Source of the DNA: Paraspadella gotoi
Taxonomy: Eukaryota; Chaetognatha
Direction: 5' to 3'
Length of the DNA stretch: 64,000 bases
Assembly: GCA_051294375.1 (NCBI GenBank)
Contig: JBJCIZ010000239.1
Location: 3,463,828 to 3,527,827 of the forward strand
The notes beneath the pieces are model-generated. The model had not been told where the DNA came from. It made no database searches and saw only the letters and a list, made by a program, of their open reading frames with translations. The number at the start of each line of letters is the position of its first letter. The stretch's first letter is position 1. The translations under genes and the position numbers were made by a program. Below, piece by piece: positions 1-12,900 of the stretch.

Positions 1-223
1 TTGAAAAAAGGTTATTTAATCGATCGCTTCGTCAGTCCGTCCGTCCGTCTTACCCTGATCCGTCTCTCCCTCTCTCTCCTGATGCTTCGGATGACCTCCA
101 ACGCCCTCTGATCGTGAGGTTGTTCGATCGAGTCTAACTTGTCCACGGGATATCTGAGGGTGATGACTAAATTGTGATTTCAATCTTAAGAAATTTAAAT
201 TGCAGTTAATTATTGTGTGTGTG

Positions 224-485
224 NNNNNNNNNNNNNNNNNNNNNNNNNNNNNNNNNNNNNNNNNNNNNNNNNNNNNNNNNNNNNNNNNNNNNNNNNNNNN
301 NNNNNNNNNNNNNNNNNNNNNNNNNNNNNNNNNNNNNNNNNNNNNNNNNNNNNNNNNNNNNNNNNNNNNNNNNNNNNNNNNNNNNNNNNNNNNNNNNNNN
401 NNNNNNNNNNNNNNNNNNNNNNNNNNNNNNNNNNNNNNNNNNNNNNNNNNNNNNNNNNNNNNNNNNNNNNNNNNNNNNNNNNNNN
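224..485. other. Assembly gap, 262 N
   Basis: Run of unknown bases. It truncates the last visible exon (486-580, minus strand) of the unidentified Met/Gln/Pro gene. Positions 1-223 show no convincing exon. Confidence 0.99.
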
Positions 486-769
486 CCCTCGTTATCATCG
501 CCCCTGGAATGATATTGATCCCCGGCATATTTTCGTTCATCCACGCGATCGCAGCGCCGCTCAACGGGCCGCCGTAGTTTCTAAACCAAACATAAAATCT
601 ACAGTAAGATCATTCAATGTTAAATGTTAAATTAAGAAGCCGAATGCAGCGTCGTTCCACCACCTCCTGCCGCTCTGCGTACAGCTCCTACAGCTCCTAC
701 AGCTAAGCCTGCTGCCGCTTCTCCTTCCTCCATTTTCTTCCCTTCCACTCGACTCAGAAAATTAATTGA

Positions 770-860
<91 letters not shown>

Positions 861-3208
861 TATTTTAAGATAAGCACTAGGCGACTCAAAAGACGAAGAT
901 AACAACAACAACTCAAACAAAGACGAAAAAAGACAAAGACAATGACACCAAAGGCGTCGACAAAGAACAGGGACTTGACAAAAGTGGTGACACACCTGAA
1001 TCCCCGACTGTCGAGCACGTAGCATCTCGACTGCCAAGGCTTCATGTTCTGCATCCAATCGGGTTCCACGAGTTCGTGGCGCTGGAGCTTGTCCAGCTCC
1101 TTGTACGGCTGGAAAAGAGATATATAAAGAGAAAAGAATGAACGAATGAAAAAAGAAAAAAAAATCAAGCATTCACTTGTTTAAAGGAAATGAACGAATA
1201 ACTAACGAAAATGAATGAAATTTAATCGATCGAACGACCTCGGGCTTCTGCCAGGGCATCGCCGACTCCGTGGGCCGGTCTTCGTCCTCGACCTTCTCCG
1301 GTTTAGGGGATCTGCGGATCGGACCCGCGATGGGGGGCTTGCCGGTCATCGGTCGTTCCTGGGGAAGAGAGAGGGGAGGGAAGAGGGAAAGAGGAAAGGG
1401 AGAGAGAAGGAGGAGAAATATAGAGGGGCTGAGAGGAGAGACAGAGGTAGTATAGGAGAGGGGAGAGGGGAGGGGAAGAGAGGGGAGAGAGGGAGGAAGT
1501 TAAAGAGGGAGATAGAAGAGGGCAGAGGGAAAGAGGGGAGAGGGAGAGAGTAAAAAAGGGAGAGAGTGCGAGAGGGAAATACGCAGGCCTCGTTTTCCTT
1601 TTTTTATGTTTTTTTGGTAATTTTTTGTGAAAAAAAAACATTTTTTCGACAAAAATAAAAAAAAAAAAAAAAAACGAAAGAAAAACTCAGCCAACCCAAA
1701 CTTTAAACACAGCCCCAAACCACAGAGCCTAAAGCCCAAAACATATTCACACACACTCTCTCCCTTCACAGCCCAAATCCCTCACGTGAAGGACTACGGG
1801 CAGATCGCTGATCATGTCCGAAATAACGACGGGCGGCGGCCGAGCGTAATAAGCGGCGGCGACCGGAACTCCGGCCAGAGTCGCGCTGGAACCAGCAACG
1901 GAAAGGCGGTTACTCGCGATACTGGGGTGATGGGCGACGCCAGGGGGCTTGGGGGCAACGCCGGGAACTGCGGCGCCGGGAGCTGGAGCAACGCCGGGAA
2001 CTGCGGCGCCGGGAGCTGGAGCAACGCCGGGAACTGCGGCGCCGGGAGCTGGAGCAACGCCGGGTTGTCCGGGAACTGCTACGCCGCCGGGGGTCGGGAA
2101 AGGCGCCGGCGCGCCGGGAACGGCGCCCGGAACGGCTCCTGCTTGCGGAGTCCCCGGTGGCGCGCCAGGCACGGTTGTAGTGGAGGGCAGAGAGCCAGGC
2201 GTTCCAGCTGGGGGCGGACCGGCGCCGGGAAACGCCGCCGCCGAGACGGGTTTTCCCGGCGTCGCGCCGGGTGGAGGCGGAGGCGGCGGCGGAAGCGGCG
2301 GCGCCCCAGGCATAAAGAGCGTTTGATACAGATCCCCAGGCCCTTGTGGCGGCGGCGGCGGAGGGGGTGGCTGCTGTTGTTGCTGTAACAGCAACTGCTG
2401 CTGCACATGGACGGGCTGGTGCGTCTGTCCTTCCATGTTCGACGAGAGGATTGGGTTATTGTGTCGATGATACGAGCTGCCATCCGAAGGCGTCGAGGCG
2501 GCCGACGGCATCTGCGACGGCATCTGGGAAGACATCTGCGACGGCATCTGCGACGGCATCTGCGACGGCATCTGCGACGGCATCTGCGACGGCATTTGCT
2601 GCATTTGTGACGTCTGCTGCATCTGTAGCATAGAAGAATAATCCTGCTGCGGCATATGTTGCATCGGTTGCGAAGGATTCATCCCCGGCTGCTGCATCGG
2701 ATAATTCTGTTGCGTCTGCTGCATCGATTGCATGTACTGCATTTGCTGCATGTCCATCGGCTGCGTTTGTTGCATGTACTGCATAGAATTTGGCTGCATC
2801 TGCTGCGTCTGCATGGCCTGCATCTGCTGCATTTGCATGGGCTGCATCTGCTGCGTCTGCATGGGCTGCATCTGCTGCGACTGCATGGGCTGCATCTGCA
2901 TGGGCTGCATCTGCTGCGATGGATCGTAGTTGAAGGAACGCTCGAGAGATGTCGTCGTCGTCGTCGTCGCTTCTTTCGTCGTCGTCGTCGCTTCTTTCGT
3001 CGACGTCTCGAGATTTTTTCTCTTCCTCTTCTCTTCTCCCGTCGTCGTGGTCGTCGTCGTCGTCGTTGTGGACGATCCGTTGGAATCATCGACGTCGTCG
3101 ACGTCGTCGGGATCCTCGACGAAAATCCTCGCAGGGCCTCCGGAGGCGTTCCTCGATCCGGTCGCTGATTTGGAGGCGGTGCCGAAGACGAAGGCGTTGG
3201 CGTTCACT

Positions 3209-3239
<31 letters not shown>

Positions 3240-3300
3240 TATCCTTCTTTTCGTCGTCGTCGTCGTTTTTGTTGTTTTCGTCTTCGGAGAACAAAATCAA
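486..3300 (-). CDS. Unidentified gene, four exons, low-complexity Met/Gln/Pro protein (partial)
   Basis: Four minus-strand exons chain in phase: 1,786-3,300 (505 codons, donor GTGAGG), 1,239-1,358 (40 codons), 996-1,108 (37 codons plus 2 nt), and 486-580, which runs into the gap. Exon 1 encodes, in order, an Asp-rich stretch, a Thr tract, many Met-Gln dipeptides, seven MPSQ-like tetrapeptides, a Gln then Pro run, and three 11-residue VPGVAPAPGAA-type units. The later exons have ordinary composition, with motifs such as ESAMPWQKPE, MKPWQSRCYVL and NYGGPLSGAAIAWMNE. I do not recognise the family. No ATG opens the long frame: it runs upstream through a CAA tract, while a good-context ATG at 3,349-3,351 lies one frame off. 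An indel in that repeat, or a further 5' exon, is likely. The gene is divergent from the ankyrin gene. Confidence 0.7.
770..861. repeat. (AAT)n microsatellite
   Basis: About 30 AAT units within the intron between the last two visible exons of the minus-strand gene. Confidence 0.97.
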
Positions 3301-3303
3301 GTC

Positions 3304-3346
<43 letters not shown>
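3304..3346. repeat. (TTG)n microsatellite at the 5' end of the Met/Gln/Pro ORF
   Basis: About 14 TTG units, read CAA on the minus strand. The tract separates the good-context ATG at 3,349-3,351 from the long open frame. A one-base length error here would decide the start codon. Confidence 0.95.
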
Positions 3347-3417
3347 CTTCCATGGATTCGAGATTTTTTTAAGGAAGGAAGACGACTGTGTATAAAAGGG
3401 ATGGGTTAAATTGTTTA

Positions 3418-3725
3418 ATTGATTGATTGATTGATTGATTGAATGATTTATTGTTTGATTTATTGAATGATTGAATGATTAAATGATGTTTTATTGATTG
3501 ATTGATTGTTTGAATGATTGTTTGATTGAATAATTGATTTATTGATTGATTTATTGTTTGAATAATTGATTGATTGAATGATTGTTTGATTGATTGTTCG
3601 AATGATTGTTTGATTGAATGATTGATTGTTTGAATTATTGATTGATGGATTGATTTATTGATTGATCGAATTATTGATTGATTTATTGATTGATTGAATG
3701 ATTGATGGATTGATTGATTGAGGGA
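3418..3725. repeat. Degenerate (GATT)n array
   Basis: About 300 bases of GATT/GAAT units with interspersed TTTATT variants. No coding signal is seen. Confidence 0.95.
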
Positions 3726-3728
3726 AGG

Positions 3729-3790
3729 ATGGCCAACCGTATCGTTTCCTCCGATTCGGATTCTGTTTCCCAATCCGACGAATTTACGAG
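3729..3790 (+). CDS. Possible first coding exon of a plus-strand gene (weak)
   Basis: An ATG in good context (GGATGGCC) opens 21 codons of ordinary, Ser/Asp-rich composition (begins MANRIVSSDSDSV) and ends at a possible donor ACGAG|GTCAAT. No in-phase downstream exon was found, and the DNA on both sides is repeat-rich. It could equally be chance. Confidence 0.2.
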
Positions 3791-4154
3791 GTCAATTTCG
3801 GAAAACATTTGTTTTTTAATTGGAAGATTTTATTGAATTGGTTCAGTTCGATTGCTCATTAGTGGTGACAATCTTGTTTACTTGGTAAGACCCGTTGGGT
3901 TTTCTATCAATGAAAAGTTTACAACTTTTCCATTGGGAAAATCTAATCACGTCGATGCTCTTTTGGTTTTTTTCTGCAATTGATTATAAAGGAGAACGAA
4001 GCGTCCTCTGCTTCAAGAATTGAAAAAAAGAGCATCGCCAAAAATAAAAAAAGATATCAGCTGGCTTTTTTGAATCTCTGTTAAATATTTATAGTCTTCT
4101 TTTAATTATTTCCAAAAATACTTAGAAGTATTTGTAACAAGAGGAAGAAGGAGA

Positions 4155-4162
4155 GTAGAGAG

Positions 4163-4237
<75 letters not shown>

Positions 4238-4323
4238 GTCATTTACCGTAACAAACCAAAAACTTTTTTTTTGGTCAGTAAATTTTACGATTGACATGAA
4301 AATCTTCATCTCAACCCCGGGAA

Positions 4324-4391
<68 letters not shown>
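4155..4391. repeat. Paired (GA)n and (CT)n microsatellites
   Basis: A (GA)n tract at about 4,155-4,233 faces a (CT)n tract at about 4,327-4,396 across a 90-bp spacer, so the two can pair as a long imperfect hairpin. Confidence 0.95.
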
Positions 4392-4398
<7 letters not shown>

Positions 4399-4689
4399 CT
4401 TTGGTTTCCAATTTCTTGACGTCCTTCAGCTTTCGTTCCTCTCCTTTCGAAGAGAAAATTAAAAAATAAAAAAAACACAAAACAATCAGCCAAGTGAAGT
4501 TGGATTAAATGCAAAACATACAGAAGATGCAAAGCTTACATATTGAAATTATGACATAAGCCGGTAGAAGGTATCAATAAAACAAATAAATAAGTAAAAG
4601 ACTAAATTTAAAAGTATTTTTAAAAAAAAAAATAAAAATTAATGTTGCAAACGAAACAAGGAGAAAATGAAAATAAATCAGAAAGAAAT

Positions 4690-6225
<1,536 letters not shown>

Positions 6226-6766
6226 AAGGCCAAAAAAACTCAGATATTTCGTTTTTGTCGGCGGAATTCGTGACGGGAGAAAATCTCCAAAAATGAAAGA
6301 GAAGGAAATTTTCTGGTCGCGGAAAAGCGCGACTAATTGGAAAGCTTTTTGGTCTGTCGGTCTTCTTTTAGTCTATAAATAGTATTATATGAAAAATAAG
6401 TTTAGGAAGAAAAAAGTAATGAGAATGGGACAAAAATGGAAGAGAAAGAGAGAAACTTACAACATGTAACGATTTAAACAATATTGTTTTATATATATAT
6501 ATATATATATATTTAAAATTATATATTCTAAATTTTATACACACCTTTTTGAATAATTTGTTATTGATAAATAAAGAAATAAATTAAAAAAAAAAATTAA
6601 TTGATTAATAAATGAATTATAAGATCGCGAAAGATTTGAACGCTGGATTCCCCCGAGCTTCTTATTTTTCTTTTCGCCGCGTAAGTTATTTTTCAGATTT
6701 TGTCGTGTTTGTCATATATTGACGACGCAGGGGTTCCGGGGGGGGTCGTGTTCTCGGTTCGTTCGT

Positions 6767-6965
6767 TCATTCATTTGTTCGTTCGTTCCTTCGTTCGTCC
6801 CTTCGTCCCTTCGCTGGGCCACTCACTCCGTTTTTGACCCTAACGTGTTTTTTTTTTTTGCCATCGACGAACGCAAAAAGTCATTACGTCACAATTGACG
6901 TCAACGACAACGACAACAACAAAAAAAAAGAGAACTTAAAAGACTTTCTCCTTTTCTTCCCTTTC
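6767..6965 (+). repeat. Direct repeat, copy 1 of about 200 bp
   Basis: The stretch from the TTCG-rich segment through the sequence CGCTGGGCCACTCACTCC to a TTTCTCC run recurs almost unchanged at 7,908-8,100. A 25-N gap lies between the copies. The segment 6,240-6,766 shows no gene; it holds a short (AT)n run near 6,489. Confidence 0.85.
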
Positions 6966-7167
6966 TCGTTCCGTTGAGAATTCAAGCGCGTGACGTTGCG
7001 AAGGAACCTTCGTTCCTCGCGATTCGCCGCTTTCCCCATCGTCTCCGTCGAAATCTCAGCGGCGCTTTTAAATTGTCGTTATTAACGTCGGTGTCGTCAT
7101 AATTGTCAGTTGTTTTTTTTTTCGGTTGTAGATTAATAAAAACCGAAAACTGAATAAAAGAAAGAAA

Positions 7168-7169
7168 AC

Positions 7170-7230
<61 letters not shown>
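7168..7230. repeat. (GAC)n microsatellite
   Basis: About 20 GAC units. The same trinucleotide expands inside coding sequence elsewhere in the window, for example in the endonuclease ORF. Confidence 0.95.
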
Positions 7231-7279
7231 AATGACGACGACGACGAGGACCGATATATTGACGCACGAAATTGATTGC

Positions 7280-7287
<8 letters not shown>

Positions 7288-7329
<42 letters not shown>

Positions 7330-7349
7330 TCTCTCTCTCTCTCTCTCTC
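7288..7349. repeat. (CT)n microsatellite abutting a gap
   Basis: About 30 CT units that run directly into a 25-N gap. Confidence 0.95.
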
Positions 7350-7374
7350 NNNNNNNNNNNNNNNNNNNNNNNNN
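7350..7374. other. Assembly gap, exactly 25 N
   Basis: One of four gaps of exactly 25 N in the window. All four lie between duplicated flanking sequences. Confidence 0.99.
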
Positions 7375-7430
7375 TTTTGGAAATAGTGGCGCCCTGGGGG
7401 GAGGGAGAGGGGGGGGGTATAGTTTGGCTT

Positions 7431-7479
7431 GCTTTCTTTCTTTCTTTCTATCTTTCTTCTTTCTGTTCTTTCTTTCTTT

Positions 7480-7511
<32 letters not shown>

Positions 7512-7515
7512 TTCT
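7431..7515. repeat. (TTTC)n microsatellite
   Basis: Imperfect TTTC tetranucleotide run. No gene is visible from 7,375 to 7,795. Confidence 0.93.
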
Positions 7516-7795
7516 TTCTTCTCTCTTTCTCCTCTTTCTTCCATTCCTTGTTTATCATTTTAACTCCGCTTTTTTTTAACCTTTTTTCCTTTTATTCATT
7601 TCTTTTTTTCCTCTTTTATTTTCTTCTCCGTTTGACCACAAATAATGCGATTTGGAGCGATTTTCCTTTCCCAATTGCATCAGGAGATCTGAAGGGCAAA
7701 CACAAATCAGAGACCCAATAATTGAGTCGGTCAGTTACACGAGAAAAACAGTTTTAACAATAAAAATAATTTGCTATATCCTTGGTTTGCTAAGC

Positions 7796-8100
7796 GTTCG
7801 TTCGTTTTCGTTCGTTCGTTCGTCTCGTTCGTGTCCTTCGTTCCTTTCGTTCATCCTTACGTTCGATTCCTTCGTTCGTTTCGTTCGTTCGTTCCTTCGT
7901 TCGTTCATTTCATTTGTTCGTTTCGTTCCTTCGTTCGTCCCTTCGTCCCTTCGCTGGGCCACTTCACTCCGTTTTTGACCCTAACGTGTTTTTTTTTTTT
8001 GCCATCGACGAACGCAAAAAGTCATTACGTCACAATTGACGTCAACGACAACGCACAACAAAAAAAAGAAGAACTTAAAAACTTTCTCCTTTTCTTCCAT
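7796..8100 (+). repeat. (TTCG)n array and direct repeat copy 2
   Basis: Imperfect TTCG units (7,796-7,945) lead into the second copy (7,908-8,100) of the 200-bp segment first seen at 6,767-6,965. The two copies differ mainly by one-base indels. No gene is seen from 8,101 to 8,661. Confidence 0.85.
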
Positions 8101-8661
8101 TCTCTCTCTTTTTCTCTCTCTGGCGACGCAAAAAGTGCGGCACGGAAAATATTCCCTACCATTGGCTTTTTTTTGCCCCCATTTTTTCTTTTTCCTCGAT
8201 TTAACCAACGAGATTTTATTTTTCGCCTTATAAATAACCAAAACGCCGCTTTTCTCTTGTTTTTTTTTGTTTTTTTTTTGTTTTGGTTTGTTTTTAGTCG
8301 CCGCCACTAACGCCTGTGAATGAACGCTTGAACAAAATAGCAAGGGCGCGGAAAACTCTATTTCTAATCGATAATCAATAATCCGAATATTCGCTAATCT
8401 CAAGGATATTTTACGTTAATCGGTCGTTGAAGAAAAAAAAAAACCTCAAAACTCCAGCGCCTGGAACTAAAAAGGAACATAAAAAAAGGGAATTAAATTA
8501 ATATAAATGTCAATATTAAACATAACGAGGGCCACTTTTCTCACTAGTTGGATCTATACGAATCCGACAAAGTCCTAACTTTAATTCGCAAAAACTAAGA
8601 CTTCCGATCGACGCCAAGTTAAATTCAAACAAAATAGCAACGAGTCGCAGAGAGAAAAAAA

Positions 8662-9070
8662 NNNNNNNNNNNNNNNNNNNNNNNNNNNNNNNNNNNNNNN
8701 NNNNNNNNNNNNNNNNNNNNNNNNNNNNNNNNNNNNNNNNNNNNNNNNNNNNNNNNNNNNNNNNNNNNNNNNNNNNNNNNNNNNNNNNNNNNNNNNNNNN
8801 NNNNNNNNNNNNNNNNNNNNNNNNNNNNNNNNNNNNNNNNNNNNNNNNNNNNNNNNNNNNNNNNNNNNNNNNNNNNNNNNNNNNNNNNNNNNNNNNNNNN
8901 NNNNNNNNNNNNNNNNNNNNNNNNNNNNNNNNNNNNNNNNNNNNNNNNNNNNNNNNNNNNNNNNNNNNNNNNNNNNNNNNNNNNNNNNNNNNNNNNNNNN
9001 NNNNNNNNNNNNNNNNNNNNNNNNNNNNNNNNNNNNNNNNNNNNNNNNNNNNNNNNNNNNNNNNNNNNNN
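8662..9070. other. Assembly gap, 409 N
   Basis: Run of unknown bases. The flanks are AT-rich with GA dinucleotide runs (9,157-9,212). Confidence 0.99.
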
Positions 9071-9737
9071 CATGACGACGACTTTTTTCCTGTTTTTTTA
9101 TTTGGATCGAAATCCTTGGGTCTTCGTCCCTTGCTTCGGTCTCATCATCTGCGTTTGAGAGAGAGAGAGAGAAAAGAGAGAGAGTTAAATATCGAGAGAG
9201 AGAGAGAGAGACGCACGGAGTCGCCTTAAAAAAAAAAATCAATCAATCGATTATTACAGAAAGAATACGAAACGGTGCATGTAGAAGATTCGTTGCAAGA
9301 CAACAAACAAATAAATAAACAAAACGAAATAAAAAAAGAAAACCGAGTGCCGAAACAACAACGACAACAAAAAAACAACAACAATAACAACGAAAAGAAA
9401 ACAAACCAAAAACAAAAGTCAAAAGAAAAAAAATTGAACATAAAAGAAAAGCGACAATTAAATCAACGAAAAGCAAGCAAGCAAGCAAGCAAGGAAAGCG
9501 ACGAGCGACGAGCCCGAACCCCGAGTCCAAACGGCGGCAGAGCTTGCAAAAACGTTAAAAAAAAAAAAGCTTGGTAGAGCTCAAGAAGGAATTTAAAACA
9601 AAACGGCGAATAATTTGATTCCTTCTCTTAAGCCTTAAGGTTGCGACATAATCGCTCAAGATTATTGAGAGAGAGAGAAAACAAAAAATCCCGATCTTGC
9701 GAAATAAAATCAATAAAGACGCTGCCTCTGTCTCAGA

Positions 9738-9739
<2 letters not shown>

Positions 9740-9780
<41 letters not shown>

Positions 9781-9880
9781 CCTCTCAGTCTTCCTATCAG
9801 ATAAAATATAAAATAAAATATAAAATATATAACAACAACAACAACAACAACAACAACGACGACGACGACGACGACGAAAC
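9740..9880. repeat. (CT)n then (CAA)n(CGA)n in the 5' leader of the ankyrin gene
   Basis: A CT run (about 9,740-9,785) is followed by CAA then CGA triplets (9,832-9,878), ending 38 bases before the predicted ATG. They lie in the probable 5' untranslated region or promoter. Positions 9,213-9,739 hold an A-rich low-complexity stretch without a supported gene. Confidence 0.9.
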
Positions 9881-9916
9881 CCTACCCCGCTATGCCTCAT
9901 TCCCAAACCCTGACCG

Positions 9917-12900
9917 ATGACTCGGACCGCGTTCCCTCGTTCTCTCCCGCACGACGCCGGTGACGCCGCCAACGGCGCCGTTTTCAAGATGGCGGCGGCG
10001 TCCGAGGCCAACAAGGTGGCGCGCCAAGATCGGCGCCGTCGGCGCTCTTCCCAGGAGAGCGACGGCGTCAACACGAAGAACCTGTTTAGGGCGTTGAACC
10101 TTGGGAAAGTTCGAACGGTGCAGCAGATTTTAGATTCGGGTAAGAGGAAAAGAGGAAAAGAGGGAAAACTAGGATATTTATGGCATCATGAAACGGTCTT
10201 TGACAAAATTGTTAGCGCTATATTCCGAAAGTGCCCCGTTTCTGTTCCTAATCGCTGTACCTAAATATTTAGCACTAATCTTTTAGCAAATATTTAACTC
10301 GATGCTTAACCTTAACCTATTACACTAACCTTAACGATTTCTTTGCCGTTGGTTCTCATATGAAATTGGTACAACCAATATAAAAATTATCCATTATCCA
10401 TAAATAAGCCATCTTGCCCCTTACTTTGGACAGGCTTTGGTGGTTTAAGGCCTTTCATTTGTTTCGTGCATTATTTACTATTCTCTTTTTTTACTCCTCT
10501 TTCAAGTATAGTAAATAGTCGTTTAGTTACTAATTTTGATTTATAACTTCATTCCAAGTATATATTAAGTGGTTATAATATAAAAAAATTATCGGTTCTC
10601 CATAATATTAATCATAGTATCTTGCAATTATGTCAACCCTCGATTGTCGTTGCCATTGTCAAATCCATCCACCCAAAAGGTCACGACATCAACTGCAGAA
10701 ACTCCGAGGGTCAAACTCCGTTGATGCTGGCGGTGGGCGTGGCCAAAGAGGATCTGAGAAATCACTTCGTCAGACTCATGCTCGGCCAGGTGATTAAGAT
10801 TGTTGAATCGCCAGGTAATTAATATTGCGAAACGCCAGGTGATTAAGATTGTTAATCGACAGGTGATAAATATTGCGAAATCGCCAGGTGATTAATATTG
10901 CGAATCGCCAAGGTGATTAAGATTGCGAATCGCCAGGTGATTAATATTGCGAATCGCCAGGTGATTAAGATTGTGAATCGCTCGAAAAATAATAGTCAAA
11001 CTTACCAAGCAAACCAAACAAAATTATCTTAGCCGGGGAAAAATAAAAATAATCTAAAAATATAGGTTAAAACGAATTAAAAACAAAAACATTTAAATAA
11101 CAATTGGAAAGGTATTGTTAAGAAATTGTAAACCAATAACATAAAATTAATTTTTTTACAAATTAATGTTCACTGATGGAAGGTTGTTCTTAATTGACAT
11201 TTAGAATTTTCGTATGTAACTTTCACTACGCTCTAGTGTATAATATACCGGTGTATTGAAGAGAATAATTACTTACGCCGCAAGGTCGGTGGAGTTAATT
11301 AAATTCCATTCTCCGTCAAACCCCTCAACCACCCCCCCAACCCACCACCCCAGCCACTCTGCGACGTCAACGCCCAAGACGCCTTCGGTCGAACGGCGTT
11401 GATGTATTCGTGCATAGAGTCGCAAAGAGAAGACGTCGTCCGTCAACTCGTCAAGCGGGAAGAGATCGATCCCAATGTGAGAGATCACGAGGGGAACACG
11501 GCCGTCATTCACGCCGTTCACGCCGGTCGGTGAAAAACAAATTGGGGGTGGGGGTGTGGGGAGAGCGAGTTTGTTGCAGAGGGAAGAAGGCGGGGGAGGG
11601 AGATTTGTTTTTCGTCCGACAATAAAAACAAATACATTCTTTAATTCATTTGCATATTGTAGTGTTCTATGTTGTAACGTAACAAATTATTATTCTTGTT
11701 CTTTNNNNNNNNNNNNNNNNNNNNNNNNNNNNNNNNNNNNNNNNNNNNNNNNNNNNNNNNNNNNNNNNNNNNNNNNNNNNNNNNNNNNNNNNNNNNNNNN
11801 NNNNNNNNNNNNNNNNNNNNNNNNNNNNNNNNNNNNNNNNNNNNNNNNNNNNNNNNNNNNNNNNNNNNNNNNNNNNNNNNNNNNNNNNNNNNNNNNNNNN
11901 NNNNNNNNNNAGGGATAAGACATTTGGGATAATTCTCATCGAGCCAATATCTTTCACAGGTAACGCCTCGGTCATTCGCATCCTAGTGAACAGCGTCAAC
12001 ANNNNNNNNNNTCCAACGACTTCGGGTCCGCGATGGCGTAATCGAGGACATTCACGCCGCGCGTGGGCGTGGCTTTGTTCAAACGTTGAAGGTCCGTCTC
12101 CATAAGGAGGTCGTACAACCTTCTCCCAGCAGAATTCGTCATTGCAGATCCAAGTTTCTCGTGGTTGGCGTTCAAGTCGCCCAAGAGGAGACTGAGGCAA
12201 ACGTCTTTCTGATCCTTTTCGAAAAAACTCTTTGATGGCATCAGTGTTGAGGTCTCGAATGGACGGCAATCCGGCCCTGCCCGTCGACGGGTGATTGTAA
12301 TAAGTCCCTAGTTTGATTTGATTTTCCTCGGGACGCTTCCACCACGATAGCCAAAGCGTCCAAAGCGTAGTTTTTTGGCTCCAGTGCGGGAGTTTCTTGA
12401 CCTCGAAGGCGTCGGGGACCAGAAAGGCCACGCCTCCGGCGTTTCCGGTATTTTTTTTCGCCGAAGAAGTTATCCTGGATGAGCTTGAAGCCGGGAATGG
12501 GTTCGAAACCCTTTCGGCGTCTATCGTCGTCGTCGTCGTCATCGTCGTCAGGATTGTAGTCGTCGTCATTGTAGTAATTTTTAACGTAGTCTTCGTCTTC
12601 GTCGTCGTCGTCGTCGTCGTCGTCGACGACGTAACGCGCGTCATTCAGGGAAAGAATGACGCCTTCTCTTCCGATTAAATATCTTCTTAAATCGTCGCGT
12701 CTCTTGCGAAGCCCAGCTACATTGAGATGTACTATCTAGGAAAAAAAGTATATGACATTTTTAATAAAGGATATCTACTCGAAAACTTATTTAATTTAAA
12801 AAAAAAATTAGAACGTTTCCGAATCTATATTGAATTTTCTCTCAGTAGCTTCCTTCTATTTTTTTTTGGTAGGTCAAATCGTTTAGAAGTTACANNNNNN

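Noticed and set aside
649-735. Extra exon of the first minus-strand gene (Ala/Gly-rich frame)
   Set aside because: The flanking exons 996-1,108 and 486-580 already join in phase without it, and it is compositionally simple.
9275-9577. 100-residue Lys/Gln/Asn-rich frame
   Set aside because: A-rich low-complexity DNA with no homologous motif or splice context.
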